Below, piece after piece: positions 35,503 to 47,439 of a DNA stretch of 64,000 bases. The stretch is from Closterium sp. Naga37s-1 (lineage: Eukaryota > Streptophyta > Zygnematophyceae > Desmidiales > Closteriaceae). Position 1 is the first letter of the stretch. Each line of letters starts with the position of its first letter. The position numbers were made by a program, and so were the translations under genes. Location: assembly GCA_947471745.1 (NCBI GenBank), contig CANJKZ010000264.1, forward strand, positions 69,501 to 133,500, read 5' to 3'. The notes under the pieces were generated by a model, which was not told the origin of the DNA, searched no databases, and worked only from the letters and a program-made list of their open reading frames with translations.

Positions 35503-35849
35503 CTAGTTACTTCTTCCTGGAGTGCATGAGGGCCTATGTCAGTGACCGAAATCTCGAGAATGGTAGCTCCAAGGGAATCTGCGGTTGTTGTGAATGAAGC
35601 TGCGAATGAAGTGAAAGCTATGTGAGGTAAGTTCAAGGCTGACAGGGAAGGAGGGAAACGAAATACATTTTCTGCCCTGCTATTGGTTGGTGCCGATTAG
35701 GGAGGGACTGTCAAGAAGGTTGTGTTGATGTGGCGGGAAATTGTGTCAGAGATTTGAAGTTGATGCGACACAGAGGGGACTGTGTGGGGACGCCAGACAA
35801 CTTCAGATATATATTTATATATAATATATATATATATGTGCATTATCCA
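35503..35849. other. Upstream region of ExAD-like gene 1 with AT microsatellite
   Basis: Promoter/leader side of the gene starting at 35502. An AT-rich (ta)n tract lies at about 35806-35838 and ends near the R repeat. No gene seen. Confidence 0.5.
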
Positions 35850-36103
35850 CATATTTTGGGAGATTTCAGAGTTTCAGCTCTGCCTTGTACCTGCACACAA
35901 GCGTGCATACTGACCGAACCGACCAACGCATTATTTTATCTGTAGACATACAGTGATTACTATATATTTTCCCAATTCCTTTAACTTATACCATTCCCCA
36001 CCCCCCTACCATGTTTTAACATTTTGGATCTATGTAATTTGGCAGTCGTACATGATACCTACACTACAGGCGCGCATATCGACCAAAATGACCAGCGGAT
36101 TAC
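35850..36103 (+). repeat. Repeat R, left copy
   Basis: About 250 bp with a diverged copy in the same orientation at 62388-62648. Shared strings include ccacatatttt, gaccaacgcattatttt, tataccattcc and ttttggatcta. Both copies end at about accagcg, where another element begins (E here, Copia F there). No coding signal; family unknown. Confidence 0.75.
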
Positions 36104-36139
36104 TTACCGTATCACCCCGGATAGTAGCGCATATGCGCT

Positions 36140-36278
36140 TGTCAGAGGTCCACTGGTGATCCCCGATAGATCCTAGGGAAGGGTTACAGGCTCGTTGTCC
36201 TGGGGGGTTATGGGCGCACTGACCCGCTACTTAACAAGCCCTTTTATCCCAATGGTCTAAGTGGTTGGGATTCTGACA
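36140..36278 (+). repeat. 5' LTR of the TRIM
   Basis: 139 bp, tgtcagaggtcc to ggattctgaca; shares gggttacaggctcgttgtcc and the cccgctacttaacaagccc part with the 3' LTR. Confidence 0.88.
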
Positions 36279-36347
36279 TGGTATCAGAGCGAAGGTCTCG
36301 GGTTCGAATCCCAGTGTGTGCACTTCGGGCATCCCAGTGCAGGGGGG

Positions 36348-36451
36348 TGTCAGAGGGTTACAGGCTCGTTGTCCTGGGGGGTTATGGGCGCACTGACCCG
36401 CTACTTAACAAGCCCTTTTATCCCAGTGGTCTAGTGACTGGGATTCTGACA
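36348..36451 (+). repeat. 3' LTR of the TRIM
   Basis: 104 bp, tgtcagagggtta to gggattctgaca; the gcgct target duplication follows at once. Confidence 0.88.
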
Positions 36452-36991
36452 GCGCTTATAATAAAATTGATTTTTTCAAGGGGGGCGCTTATATAAGTTT
36501 CGGGCATAAGCGCATGCGCTTATATAATGACAAATACAAATTTATACTTTTAGGGTACCAAACTGTACCTTTTGTTGATGCCATTTCAAACGAGTCGAAA
36601 TAATATAGCGTCACAAAGCAGAATCGCGCGCAAGCGATTCTGCGCCTCACTTTGCAGGCATTCCAGCACATCATGATAGGACGCGCAGCCAGTCAGGTCT
36701 TCGCGAGTCAAACGAAGCGAAGATGAAATTTGGCTCGCTGCGAAAATGAATCTCGTTACCGTTTTAAACAGATTTATAATTTCAAAATGTACGTGCGCTT
36801 ATAATAAGTAAAAGTTTTCCAGGGGGGGCGCTTATAATCGAGTTTCGGCCATAAGCGCCATGCTCCAGATAGAAGCGCCGGCGCCTTTAATCGGACGGCG
36901 CCTATATCCGGGGCCATACGGGTATGTTTGTAGAGATGCAATTACCGTATGGCCCCGGATATAGGCGCTGTCCGATTAAAGGCGCCGGCGC

Positions 36992-37707
36992 CAGGGCTGA
37001 CGTTTCATTTTAAGCCTCCCTGATTCCGGGGAAAAATTTCCCCCTCGATTATGGGTGCACATTTTCCAGAAAAGCAGTACCCTGATTGCTCAGGGTTGTA
37101 AAGTAGTTAACACTGATTGTTCAGGGTCGAGAACTGAACATCAGAGTAGTAACGCGCGCTTTGTTACCGGGGACAATATCCCCACTCTCCATAAAGTCTG
37201 CGCGCTGTGTTTCCTGCTGGCTGTACACTCGACTGATTTGTGCAGGGCGGGTGTGATTGACCTGTTCGAGTCACAGATTTCCGCTGTCAGAGCCTATTTC
37301 GACCAATCCCAGCAAAGTATATCTGACATTGCACATTCACGCGATTTCGATGGTAGGTGTATCAGAACGAAGTTTCGAAGAAACTTCGTCTCGATAAAGC
37401 GGGAAGGGGGGGGATTACGCACATGCGGGGGGATCACTGCGATCAATCCAAGGCGGGGTCATCGGAACGAAACTTCCGAGAAACTTCTTCTCGATAAGTC
37501 AGGGTCCACACAGTCGATACTCTGTTAAGTCAGGGTCCACTAACAGCCTAGTCTGTTACACTGTACTCAAAATCAGGGATAGCTAAAATATTACTCTGAT
37601 TGGATCAGGGCTGGAAATTCAATAACTCTGAAATTTCAGTCTCCACGAAGTGGAAAGCCTGAAATCACCCTGAAATCAGGGTAATTACCCTGATAAAACC
37701 AGCCCTG
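36992..37707. mobile_element. hAT-type non-autonomous element (MITE) J inside D
   Basis: 716 bp with inverted ends ccagggctg / cagccctgg and a perfect 8-bp target duplication gccggcgc at 36984-36991 and 37708-37715, the hallmark of the hAT superfamily. It interrupts a subterminal motif of D that is continuous in E. The interior is built from repeats such as tcagggtcca and a hairpin cgaagtttc/gaaacttcg near 37370; a plus-strand open frame (37055-37528) shows no transposase features. Confidence 0.85.
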
Positions 37708-37938
37708 GCCGGCGCCTCTATCTGGAGCATGGCGCTTATGGCCGGAACTCGATTATAAGCGCACCCCCTGAAAATTCTATCCTTATTATAAGCGCATCCC
37801 TTAACCTTTCATTGGAGGCATTACAAAAGATTTTACTAAATTGTCACTTTTTCTAAGCAACATCAAATTAAGCTAGATCTCCTAACAACAAGTTTAGCCG
37901 GGGTTCTTCTACCTAGCATGGATCATACAGTACCCCTC

Positions 37939-40758
37939 CTACTCCTCCTCGTCAGATTCGGGCTCCTGGCAGTTGTTGCCAAAAAAACCATCAGCGATGA
38001 TGTCATCGTCGACATCCACTTCAGCTGTCAGCTGGCTCCGCCTGTGCGCCATGGCGAGTCCGTCCTCACTGCCGTCAAGCTGGTTGCTGATGCCACAGGT
38101 GAGGAAGGCGTGCTTGATGAGGTCGGCCGGCACTGCCTTCCAGGCTTGTGATACCCACCGCAGGACGACCTCTGGTGAAGGCTTCTTCAGGTTCCCTGAA
38201 ACATTACGGGAGAACGGTGGAAAGCAGTTAGTGCAACAACAAAGAATTCGGGGGGGGGGGGGGGGAATACCGTACTCATGCCATACCTGCTGCCGTTAGC
38301 TACTCTTGCCCCTCTGCCTCAAACCACCTCTGGTACTGCTGGCGGACCGACGCCTTAAAGCTCTTGTTGATGCAGACATCGAGCGGCTGTACCTCCGCCG
38401 TACAGCCCGACGGGATGATCGCCGGCACGCAGTTCATCTCGCGGAGCTTCTCCTTCACCTCCTTGGTGAGGTGACCGCAGTAAGAATCCAGCACCAGCAT
38501 CGAGCTCTTGGAGTGTCTGCCGAACCGAGGCTTCAGGAACGGCTTCACGCCCTCCTCAAGCCAGCGAACGACGCCAGGGGAGTCCATCCACCCGTTCTCG
38601 TGGCAAGCCACGGCCACATCTGCATGAAACACGCACGGGTGGTTAGAATTCGAACTCTGAAAAGAACGCAGTGACCGAGCCGTGCACCTCTTTACTTACC
38701 GGCAGAGAAATCGCCCTTCGGCAAGGTTTTGCACTTGAAGAACACCCACGGCTTCAGCTTCCTTCCGTCCGCCGTGCACGCCAACATAACGGTCACTCTC
38801 TGCTTCTGATACCCCGCGCTCCTGATAGGCACCGAGCGAACACCCGTTTCCTCCACGGTGGTGGTGGCGGGCATCTCCAGCCAGAGCGGCGTCTGGTCCG
38901 CGTTGATGATCCACGCGGTGTCGATGCCGCGCTCACGACACTTGGCACGCACGAACTGCCAGAAGCTCTTGCACTGCTCAGCGACATCTGCACGGCGGTG
39001 GAAGAGACGTCGGACACAGACGGAGGGCGTTAGTACAATTAACGAAAAACAACGTGCCAAATTGAACGGGGTAATTCTCACGCGCTGCGGTTTTCTGGGC
39101 AACCTGGGTCTTCATGCGGACGCTCAGATTCCATCGCCGCCGAAAGCGTTCCGACCACCTCTGGCTTCCTTTCCACTTCTTGTCTGGGTACAGAAGCTTC
39201 ATGAACTCCCGCGACCACTCCTGCAAGCGGCCGACTGACACGGCGGTTCCCTTGCGGCGCCACTCGAATAGCTTCTCGTACACCTTCAACTCCATCGGCC
39301 GGTACCACGACGCTCGCCCGCGGCCGTGCATGCGCTTCTGAGCGGAGTGAACATCCTTGAGGAATTCCGCCGTCCGCTTCCAGTTGGTGAGACACTTCCG
39401 GTGGATTCCGTTCTCGCGAGCCAAGGCGCGCACCGACACCGCCAAGTCCATCAGAGCAACCCACTTCAACTTCTCCGCGGCGGTGTAACCTTGCCGCTTG
39501 TGGTCGGTGAGCTTGTGCCTGGGAGAGGGGGGGCGGGCATCACGGTTCTGTGAAGAGGGGTGGGGTCGCTTGCGATTATTCGGAGGATAGGTTGGTATGG
39601 GCAGTTTCTCGGGTAGCCCGTCGCGTGACCAGTACTCAACGCCGTCGTCGTCAGCGTCGCCCGTAACACCTTCTGGAAACACATCCTCAGCGGTGCCGCC
39701 CTGGGCGCCGCCCCCGGCGGAAGCCTCCGTGCCACCCTCGGCGCCGTCAGCACCGCTCGCTTCCTCAGCGTCAGCAACATCATCGTCGGCGCCGATCGCA
39801 GATTCGTCCCAAGGGCAATCGTCGGCCTGTCCCCAACGTCCTCCAGGAAAGTGTTCCACTTCCACGTACTCATCTTGCGCCTTGTTAGACTCCGGTTCGG
39901 AGAGGTATTCGTCGAACGCCGATGGGAGCAGTAGCATGAGCACGGGCTGATTGCCAGTGAGTTGCGGAGACACAGGACCCGGAGGCGGAGGAGCAGGAGG
40001 AACATGTCAAACTTATATATGCTATAGTCTGTTTAGGCTGTAGTGGGGTAGTTCTTAGAGGGTACAACACTTTGTGTTTCCTACTTGTACCCATCTCATT
40101 TCTAGTTTCATTCATTCCTCAATTCTCTCACATGGTATAGAGCTAGTTCGATTTTTTTTCCTAAGGGCCCACCACTACAATTCTTTTTTTTTCCTTACCT
40201 GCCCGACGCGCGCGTCGCGCCTGCCCTTCGAGGCCCCTTCGCGGCCCGTAGCGGCCCCTTAACGGCCCGTAGAGGCCCCTTTGCGACCCGTAGCGGCCCC
40301 TTCACGGCCCGTATCGGCCCCTTTGCGGCCCGTAGCGGCCCCCCCTTGCGGCCCGTAGCGGCCCCCTTCGCGGCCCGTAGCGGCCCCTTCACGGCCCGTC
40401 TCGGCCCCTTCGTGGCCCGTAGCGGCCCCTTTGCGGCCCGTAGCGGCCCCTTTCCAGCCCGTAGCGGCCCCTTTCCGGCCCGTAGCGGCCCCTTCACGGC
40501 CCGTCGCGGCCCCTTCACGGCCCGTTGCGGCCCCTTCGCGACCCGTAGCGGCCCCCCTTTCTGGCCCGTAGCGGCCCCTTCGCGGCCCGTAGCGGCCCCT
40601 TCACGGCCCGTCGCGGCCCCTTCTTGGCCCGCAGCGGCCCCTTTGCGGCGCGTAGCGGCCCCTTTCTGGCCCGTAGCGGCCCCTTTCCGGCCCGTAGCGG
40701 CCCCTTCACGGCCCGTCGCGGCCCCTTCACGGCCCGTTGCAGCCCCTTCGTGGCCCGT

Positions 40759-40790
<32 letters not shown>

Positions 40791-43700
40791 TTTCCGGCCG
40801 TCGCCCGCCATTGGACCGCCGCCAGTCGCTGACCAGCAGCCCGTCGCCGACCTGCCGCCCGTCCCTGACCAGCCGCCCGTCGCCGACCCGCCGCCCGTCC
40901 CTGACTAGCCGCCTGTCCCTGACCAGCCGCCTGTCGCCAACCTGCCGCCCGTCCCTGACCAGCCGCCAGTCGCTGACCTGCCGCCCGTCGCTGACCCGCC
41001 GCCTGTCGGCCTGGCCCTGCCCTGCTGCCGCCCAAACATTGGCCCTCCCTGCAACCTGCCCTGGTAAGCACTCGCGCTCCCCCTCCCCCCTCCCTGCTGC
41101 GCTGCGCCGCTGGGAGCCGAGCCGCGCCGCCGGTAGCCGAGCCGCGCCGCCCAGCCGAGCCGCGCCGCCCAGCCGAGCCGCGCCGCTCAGCCGAGCCGCA
41201 CCGCCCCCACCGAGCCGCACTGCCCTGCCGAGCAGCACTGCTGCTACTGCTTCGACTGCTACTACTACTTCTACTGCTGCTACTGCCGCTACTGCTGCTA
41301 CTGCTGCACTACTGCTATTACTGCTACTGCTGCTCCTCTTCCTACTGCTTCCACTGCTGCTATGGCTAATCCTACAGTTCTCACCTTTGACTCTGAGGGA
41401 CGTGCAGTTGACTTTGCCGTATGGGTTGATGACCTACAGCTCTTTCTTCAGTGTGATTCTAGGGATGGGGTGTCCCTTTTCGATCACACGTCCGGTGTTT
41501 CCACTGCTCCTCCTGTCACTGCTGACAGTACTGTTCGCTCGCAGTGGACCACTCGTGATGCTGTTGCTCGTCTTGCTGTTCGTAGTCACCTGCCGCCTGC
41601 TGAGCGCACACACTTTGGTCAGTACAAGACTGCTCAGTCTTTGTACGACGCTGTAGTTGCACGCTACTCCTCCCCTGCCACTGCTGCCCTCAGTCGCCTC
41701 ATGCTGCCGTTCCTTTTCCCTGACCTTGCCGCCTTTACCACAGTCGCTGACCTAGTTGCCCACCTTCGCACTAGTGAAGCCCGCTACCGCGCTGCCCTTC
41801 CCACTGAGTTCTGTGCCACGAACTCCCCCCCCATGTACATCACCCTTTACTACCTAGTCACCCGCCTCCTTGACTCTCTCTCTTCAGTCAGGGACCACTT
41901 TCTCTCCCTTTGCCCCACCGAGCTGACTGTCGACCTGCTAGAGGAGCGCCTTGCTGCAGCTGAGAAGAGTATCTTAGCTGTAGGTGCTTCTCGCGGCGAC
42001 CGTCGCACCCCCTTCTTTGAGGGGTGTTCCCCTGTCCCCCTTCTCCCCTCTGTTGCTTCTGCTGCTGCTGTCGACCTCGTTGGCACTGAGGAGGTCGGAG
42101 CTGCGTCTGCCCCTAGTGGGAGACGCCGCACCAGCAAGGGCAAGGGGACCAGGGGTGGTGGAGGGGGTGGCGGGGGGGGTGGTGGAGGAGGCGGAGGGGG
42201 TGGCGGTGGAGGTGGGGGTGGTACCGGGAGTGGGGGCGTTAGTGGCGGCAGTGGAGGTGGTGGAGGCAGTGGCGGAGGTGGTGGAGGAAGCGGCAGCGGT
42301 GGTGGAGGCAGAGGCGGCGGTGGTTCTGGTCGAGGTGCAGTCGCGCAGCGTGGCGGCTTTGGTGGCAGCCAGCGCCAGCAGCAGCTGCGCACCCGTGAGA
42401 CCCCGTCGGTTCAGCAGCTTCGTGAGTGGTACGCTGGGCGTGGGAGGTCTGGGGGTGCAGGTCCCTGCGCTTACGTTCTTCGCACCGGCCCTCGTAGTGG
42501 GGAGGTGTATGGGCTCCCACACACCACGCAGCGCTGCTTCGGTCGCTTGACTGACGCTTGGCGTACCCAGTTTCTTGACTCTGTTGAGCTCCCTCGCTGG
42601 CATGATCTGCTTCTGCAGAATGTGCCTATCTTTGATCTAGATTTTGATACTATCCTTGCTGCCATGTATGCTCTTGCTGATATTACTGAGGGTGACTGTT
42701 ACCTGAGTGTTCCGCCCCACCCGGGCACTGCGGCTGCTGCTCTAGGTGCTAGTGCGGCTGCTACTCTAGGTGCTAGTGCGTCTGCTGCTCCAGGTGCTGG
42801 TACTTCTACTCTCTCTGGTACTGCACCTACTGCGGCCTTGCACACTTTCACACTTGACTCTGGTGCTTCGCGCTCTTTCTTTAGAGACAGCACCACGCTC
42901 ACGCCGCTCAGCCGGCCTGTTGCGGTCTCCCTTGCTGACCCCTCAGGGGGCCCAGTCCTTGCATGCTACTCTACAGTTTTACCGTGTCCTGCGGCCCCGT
43001 CGGGCTTGCTGTCGGGACTCCACCTCCCCTCGTTCTCTACGAACTTGGTGAGTGGAGCTGACCTCCAGGACGCGTGGGTTGACCAGTTCACCCCTGGAGG
43101 TCAGCGTGTGACCCACTGCACTTGCTCTCGGACGGGCCGCCACCTGGCCACGTTCACCCGTCGGCCAGGGTCGAGTCTGTACACACTGACTACTGCGCCT
43201 CCTCCAGTCGCTGCGTCTGGTTAGGTAGCTGCGTCTAGTCAGGTGTTTGCTGCCGCGTCCAGGTCTAGTCCTGCGTCTGCCCCCTGCTCGTGTCGTCCTC
43301 TGTCACACGAGACTCTCCTTTGGCACCACCGCCTTGGTCACCCCTCCCTGCCTCGTCTTCAAGGTATGGCCTCCTGTGCCCTTGTCTCTGGTCTCCCCAG
43401 GTCCCTCCCTCCCCTTCCTCCGGGGCCTGCCCCTACCTGTGTTCCTTGTGTCGAGGGCCGGCAGCGCGCCGCCCCTCACTCCTCCTCGTTTCCTCCGACT
43501 GAGGCTCCTCTGCAGACTCTTCACATGGACGTGTGGGGCCCAGCCCGCGTTCGTGGACAGGGTCACGAGCGTTACTTCCTGCTGGTCGTTGACGACTACT
43601 CGCGCTACACCACAGTCTTCCCCTTGCGCAGCAAGGGTGAGGTCCCTGAGGTGTTGATCGACTGGATCCGTGGTGCTCGTCGCCAGCTTAGTGAGAGTTT

Positions 43701-46700
43701 CGGCTCAGACCTTCCTGTTCTGCGTCTGCACTCAGACAGAGGCGGGGAGTTTTCCTCCAACCTCCTGAGAGCCTTCTGTCGTTCTGAGGGCATCCGCTAG
43801 ACGTTCACGCTTCCGGCCTCCCCGCAGCAAAATGGGATTGCTGAGCGCCGCATTGGCATGGTCATGGACGTCGCTCGCACGTCCATGATCCATGCGACTG
43901 CTCCCCATTTTCTGTGGCCGTTCGCGGTTCAGTACGCTGCGCATCAGATCAACCTTCAGCCTCGTGTCTCCTTGTCGGAGACCACACCTACTCTGCGGTG
44001 GACGGGGAAGGTTGGCGATGCGTTCGCGCTCCGTGTCTGGGGATCTCGAGCTTTTGTCCGCGATACTACTGCGGACAAGCTGTCCTCCCGTGCCGTTCCC
44101 TGTGTCTTCCTTGGCTTCCCTCCTGACGCACCCGGGTGGCAGTTCTACCACCCCACCTCGCGTCGTGTTCTGTCCTCTCAGGACGTCACATTTGACGAGT
44201 CGGTGTCGTACTACCGTCTCTTTCCCTACCGCACTGCCTCTCCCCCCCCCCCCACCACTCTTCCTTACCCCAGGTACTCCCCCGGTAGACCCCCTCCCCC
44301 CCCAGGGTCCTGCCCCCTCAGGTGTGTCCCAGGTAGACCCTGCCGAGCCGGTCGAGGTGGCTGTCGACTCACGTGCTGAGTCTGGGGGTGCTGAGCCTGC
44401 GGGTGTGGGGACTGGGGGTGCTGAGTCTGGGGGTGCTGAGTCTGGGCGTGCTGAGCCTGGGGGTGCTGAGCCTGAGCGTGTGGAGCCTGAGGGTACTGTG
44501 TCTGGGGGTGCTGAGCCTGCGCGTGCTGTGTCTGGGGGTGCTCTAGGTGTCCCGCCGCGGCGGGAGCCTCTCTCTCCTCAGCAGCTTCGTGAGTGGTACT
44601 CTCGGCGCTGTCGGGGTGCTGCTGGAGCTACTGGAGGTACTGCTGGTGCCGCTAGAGGTGCTACTGGTGCTGGAGGTGCTGCTGGAGCTTCTGGAGGTGC
44701 TGCTGGTTGTTAGAGACTAAGGACGGAGTCTATGAAGATTAGGAGCCAAAATATCTCAACATCGTTGGGCCTAGTTTCTGAACAGAAAAGTAGAGTTCAC
44801 AAGAAACGCTGTCGACGAAAAGTGCACTGTCAAAACTTCACTAAACTCATATATGTTGTAGCCCTACTCCGTGGCTACAATTCCCAAGTTGAAACGTATC
44901 AAGAGGTGAAGTAAATCTTGACTTATCAATTTCGGCGCACAGGGGGGTATGCTGCCATAAGAACTTAACTCAATCACAAAGTTCACACAAGTTCACACAA
45001 GAGAATTGGAGTAGCACTAAACCAGGTGGAAGGGATGAGGAGGACGAGAGGGAAGGTCCCAAGGAGTCCCCAACCAAAGGAAACTCCATGCCACACAATT
45101 CCCTTCCCCATAGGCAACCCAACTTTGACCTTTGTCACTATCCCAACCTCCACAATCCACCTCAACCCAACTTGGCCACACTTGCCAACCTGGTTTGGTT
45201 TCTCCCAACCATTTGGCAGCAACTACAGTAGAAAAGACGAATTTCCCAACCCCCAAAAGTCTGTACCCCATATTGAGTCAACCCCACAACTTCCCATAGT
45301 CACCACAACCAAATATCAAAAGCATACGAACTCCAATGTTCGTAACTTTCTTGTTCGTGCTCCGATTGAAGCGATACTTGGTTCCTCGGAAAGCTCTTGA
45401 GCAGAGGAGTCACTTCAGATATCTGCTCAAGCCAAATAACATTCACACACACACTCAGAAAAACCAAACCGCACAAAACACAAATTCTTGCACACACTCA
45501 CAACACGCATGCAACGCACGAACATATGATGGGAGGCAGACAGACGTGAATGCGAATGGTAGCATCACTCAACAAACTCCCCCTCTGGCTGCCAACCATC
45601 ATCCCATATGCCATAGCTCAAGCATGCATCCTCAATGCACACTCATCCCAGCAAGCTTCATGCCCTTCCAATGCTCAGATTCAGCCAGGCGCTTGGTGAG
45701 AATGTCAGCCGCCTGCTGATGGGTCTTCACAATCTCCAGCCGCACCTCCTTGTCCAGGAGCCTTCTCACCCAGTGCCACTTAGGCCTGATGTGTTTGGTC
45801 AGCCCATGAAGACAAGCATTCTTCGCTAGCTTCACCGCCGACTCATTATCACAGAAAATCACAGTCGGCTCCCTCTGACCAACTCCAATCTCCTCCAACA
45901 AACGCCTCAGCCACACCACCTCCTTTGCCCCATGATGCAGGGCCATGTACTCTGTCTCACACGAGGACTGCCCCACCTCATTCTGCTTCTTACTGCGCCA
46001 GCTCACTGCACCACCTCCGAACAGGCACACATAGCCTCCAATGCTGGTGCCATCCGCTTTCACCGAGTTGAAGCTAGCGTCAGTGTAGCAGGTCAGGGGC
46101 ATCTCCCCCTTGCTCAAATCAGCTGCACTCCTCTGCAGCCTCTGCCTCACAGCACTGTACTCCAAACCCACTGATGCCGTTGCACTCACATAGCGGACCA
46201 ACCTCTTGGCCGCTTCCAGCTGCTCATGACTGGGGCGTGAAACCACACTGGCAAGCCTGGATGTTGCAAAGGCAATGTCAGGCCGTGTGTGGTTAGCCGC
46301 ATAGTTGAGTGCCCCAACCATGGAATGAAAAAGTTTCCTGTCACTCTCACCCACCACCTCCTCATCAGCACAGGGCTCCACAGTGAACCCCGAAGGCAGT
46401 GGGGTGGCTGGCTTTCCTCCATCTTGCAGCCCATACTTCTCAGCCAGCCCCTCACAATACTTTCTCTGGTGCAACCTCAACACTCCCTTGTCAAGGTCCC
46501 TCTCCACATGCATCCCTAAATAGTACTTCACATCTCCCATCTTGGAGCACTTAAACTGCATCTCCAGCATCTCCTCCACATGCTCAATCATTGCAGACGA
46601 CTCAGAGAAGAGCAGGATGTCATCCACATACACCAGGAGCATGAGAAACTGCTCCTTCTCCTGCAGCAGGAACAAGCTGTGATCACACTCACTCTTCTTG

Positions 46701-47394
46701 AAACCCCCAGCCAGCAGAGTCTCCTCTAACTTGTGGTACCATGCACGAGGAGCCTGCTTCAGGCCATAGATGGCCTTCTTCAGCCTGCACACCTGCCGCT
46801 CCCATCATCCAAACCCTCAGGCTGTAACATGTACAGCTCCTCCAGAATGATCCCATTGAGGAAGGCGGTGGTGATGTCCATCTGCTTCACCCGCCATCCA
46901 CGGTTTGCTGCCATTGCCAATGACACCCGAAGTGTTGTGCCTTTCCCCACAGGAGCATAGAGCTCGTTGAAGTCCTTTCCCTTTGTCTGCTGAAACCCCT
47001 TAGCCACAAGCCTTGACTTGTAGCGGGTCAGCGCCCCATCAGGTCCGTACTTGTGCCTGAAAATCAGCTTGGAAGAAATGGCCTTCTTCCCAGGTGGCAG
47101 CTCACACAGCTCCCACGTCTCATTCTCTAGCAGAGAATCATACTCCTCCTTCACACTCTGCTTCCACTTTTCAGCATCGGGCCCGCTCAATGCCTCAGCT
47201 AGCGTCTTGGGCTCAGGGACGGCTGCCCAGTAGCAGTGTGCTATCTCATCCTCATCACACTGCTCAGCCACACTCCCAGCCCTTACCACCTTTGGCTTGC
47301 CACGGCTTGCATAGGTCAGCCTGTTAGGAGGGCGCACATCCCTCCTAGGACAGTCAGCCGTACGTCCGGCACCTTGTGGAGCACCTTGCTCCTC

Positions 47395-47439
<45 letters not shown>

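Larger units (their letters stand above)
36140..36451 (+). mobile_element. TRIM (terminal-repeat retrotransposon in miniature), inserted in E
   Basis: Only 312 bp: 5' LTR 36140-36278, primer site tggtatcagagc 36279-36290, a short non-coding core, polypurine run gcaggggggtg just before the 3' LTR, 3' LTR 36348-36451. A perfect 5-bp target duplication gcgct flanks it (36135-36139 and 36452-36456). The LTRs start tgtcaga and end tctgaca. The 3' LTR lacks about 35 bp near its start relative to the 5' LTR. There is no coding capacity, so it depends on another element. It looks structurally whole. Confidence 0.88.
36107..36923. mobile_element. Non-autonomous relative (E) of the pogo-like transposon D
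   Basis: Terminal inverted repeats ccgtatcaccccggatagtag at the left and ccgtatggccccggatatag (read on minus) at the right, flanked by TA on the left and by TA one base off on the right. About 120 bp inside each end match the ends of D (gcgcttataataaaat... and the ataagcgccatgctcc region), but no transposase is present. Length without the TRIM insert is about 500 bp. It was probably moved by the D-type transposase. Confidence 0.8.

Noticed and set aside
36262-36325. Possible tRNA gene with B-box ggttcgaatcc and tggtatcagagc
   Set aside because: The two strings are explained by the TRIM primer site and core; no acceptor or anticodon stem folds, and the flanks are LTRs.
37055-37528. 157-codon open frame in the MITE J as a transposase
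   Set aside because: No hAT dimerisation or BED-like motif, and the stretch includes hairpin and tandem repeats.
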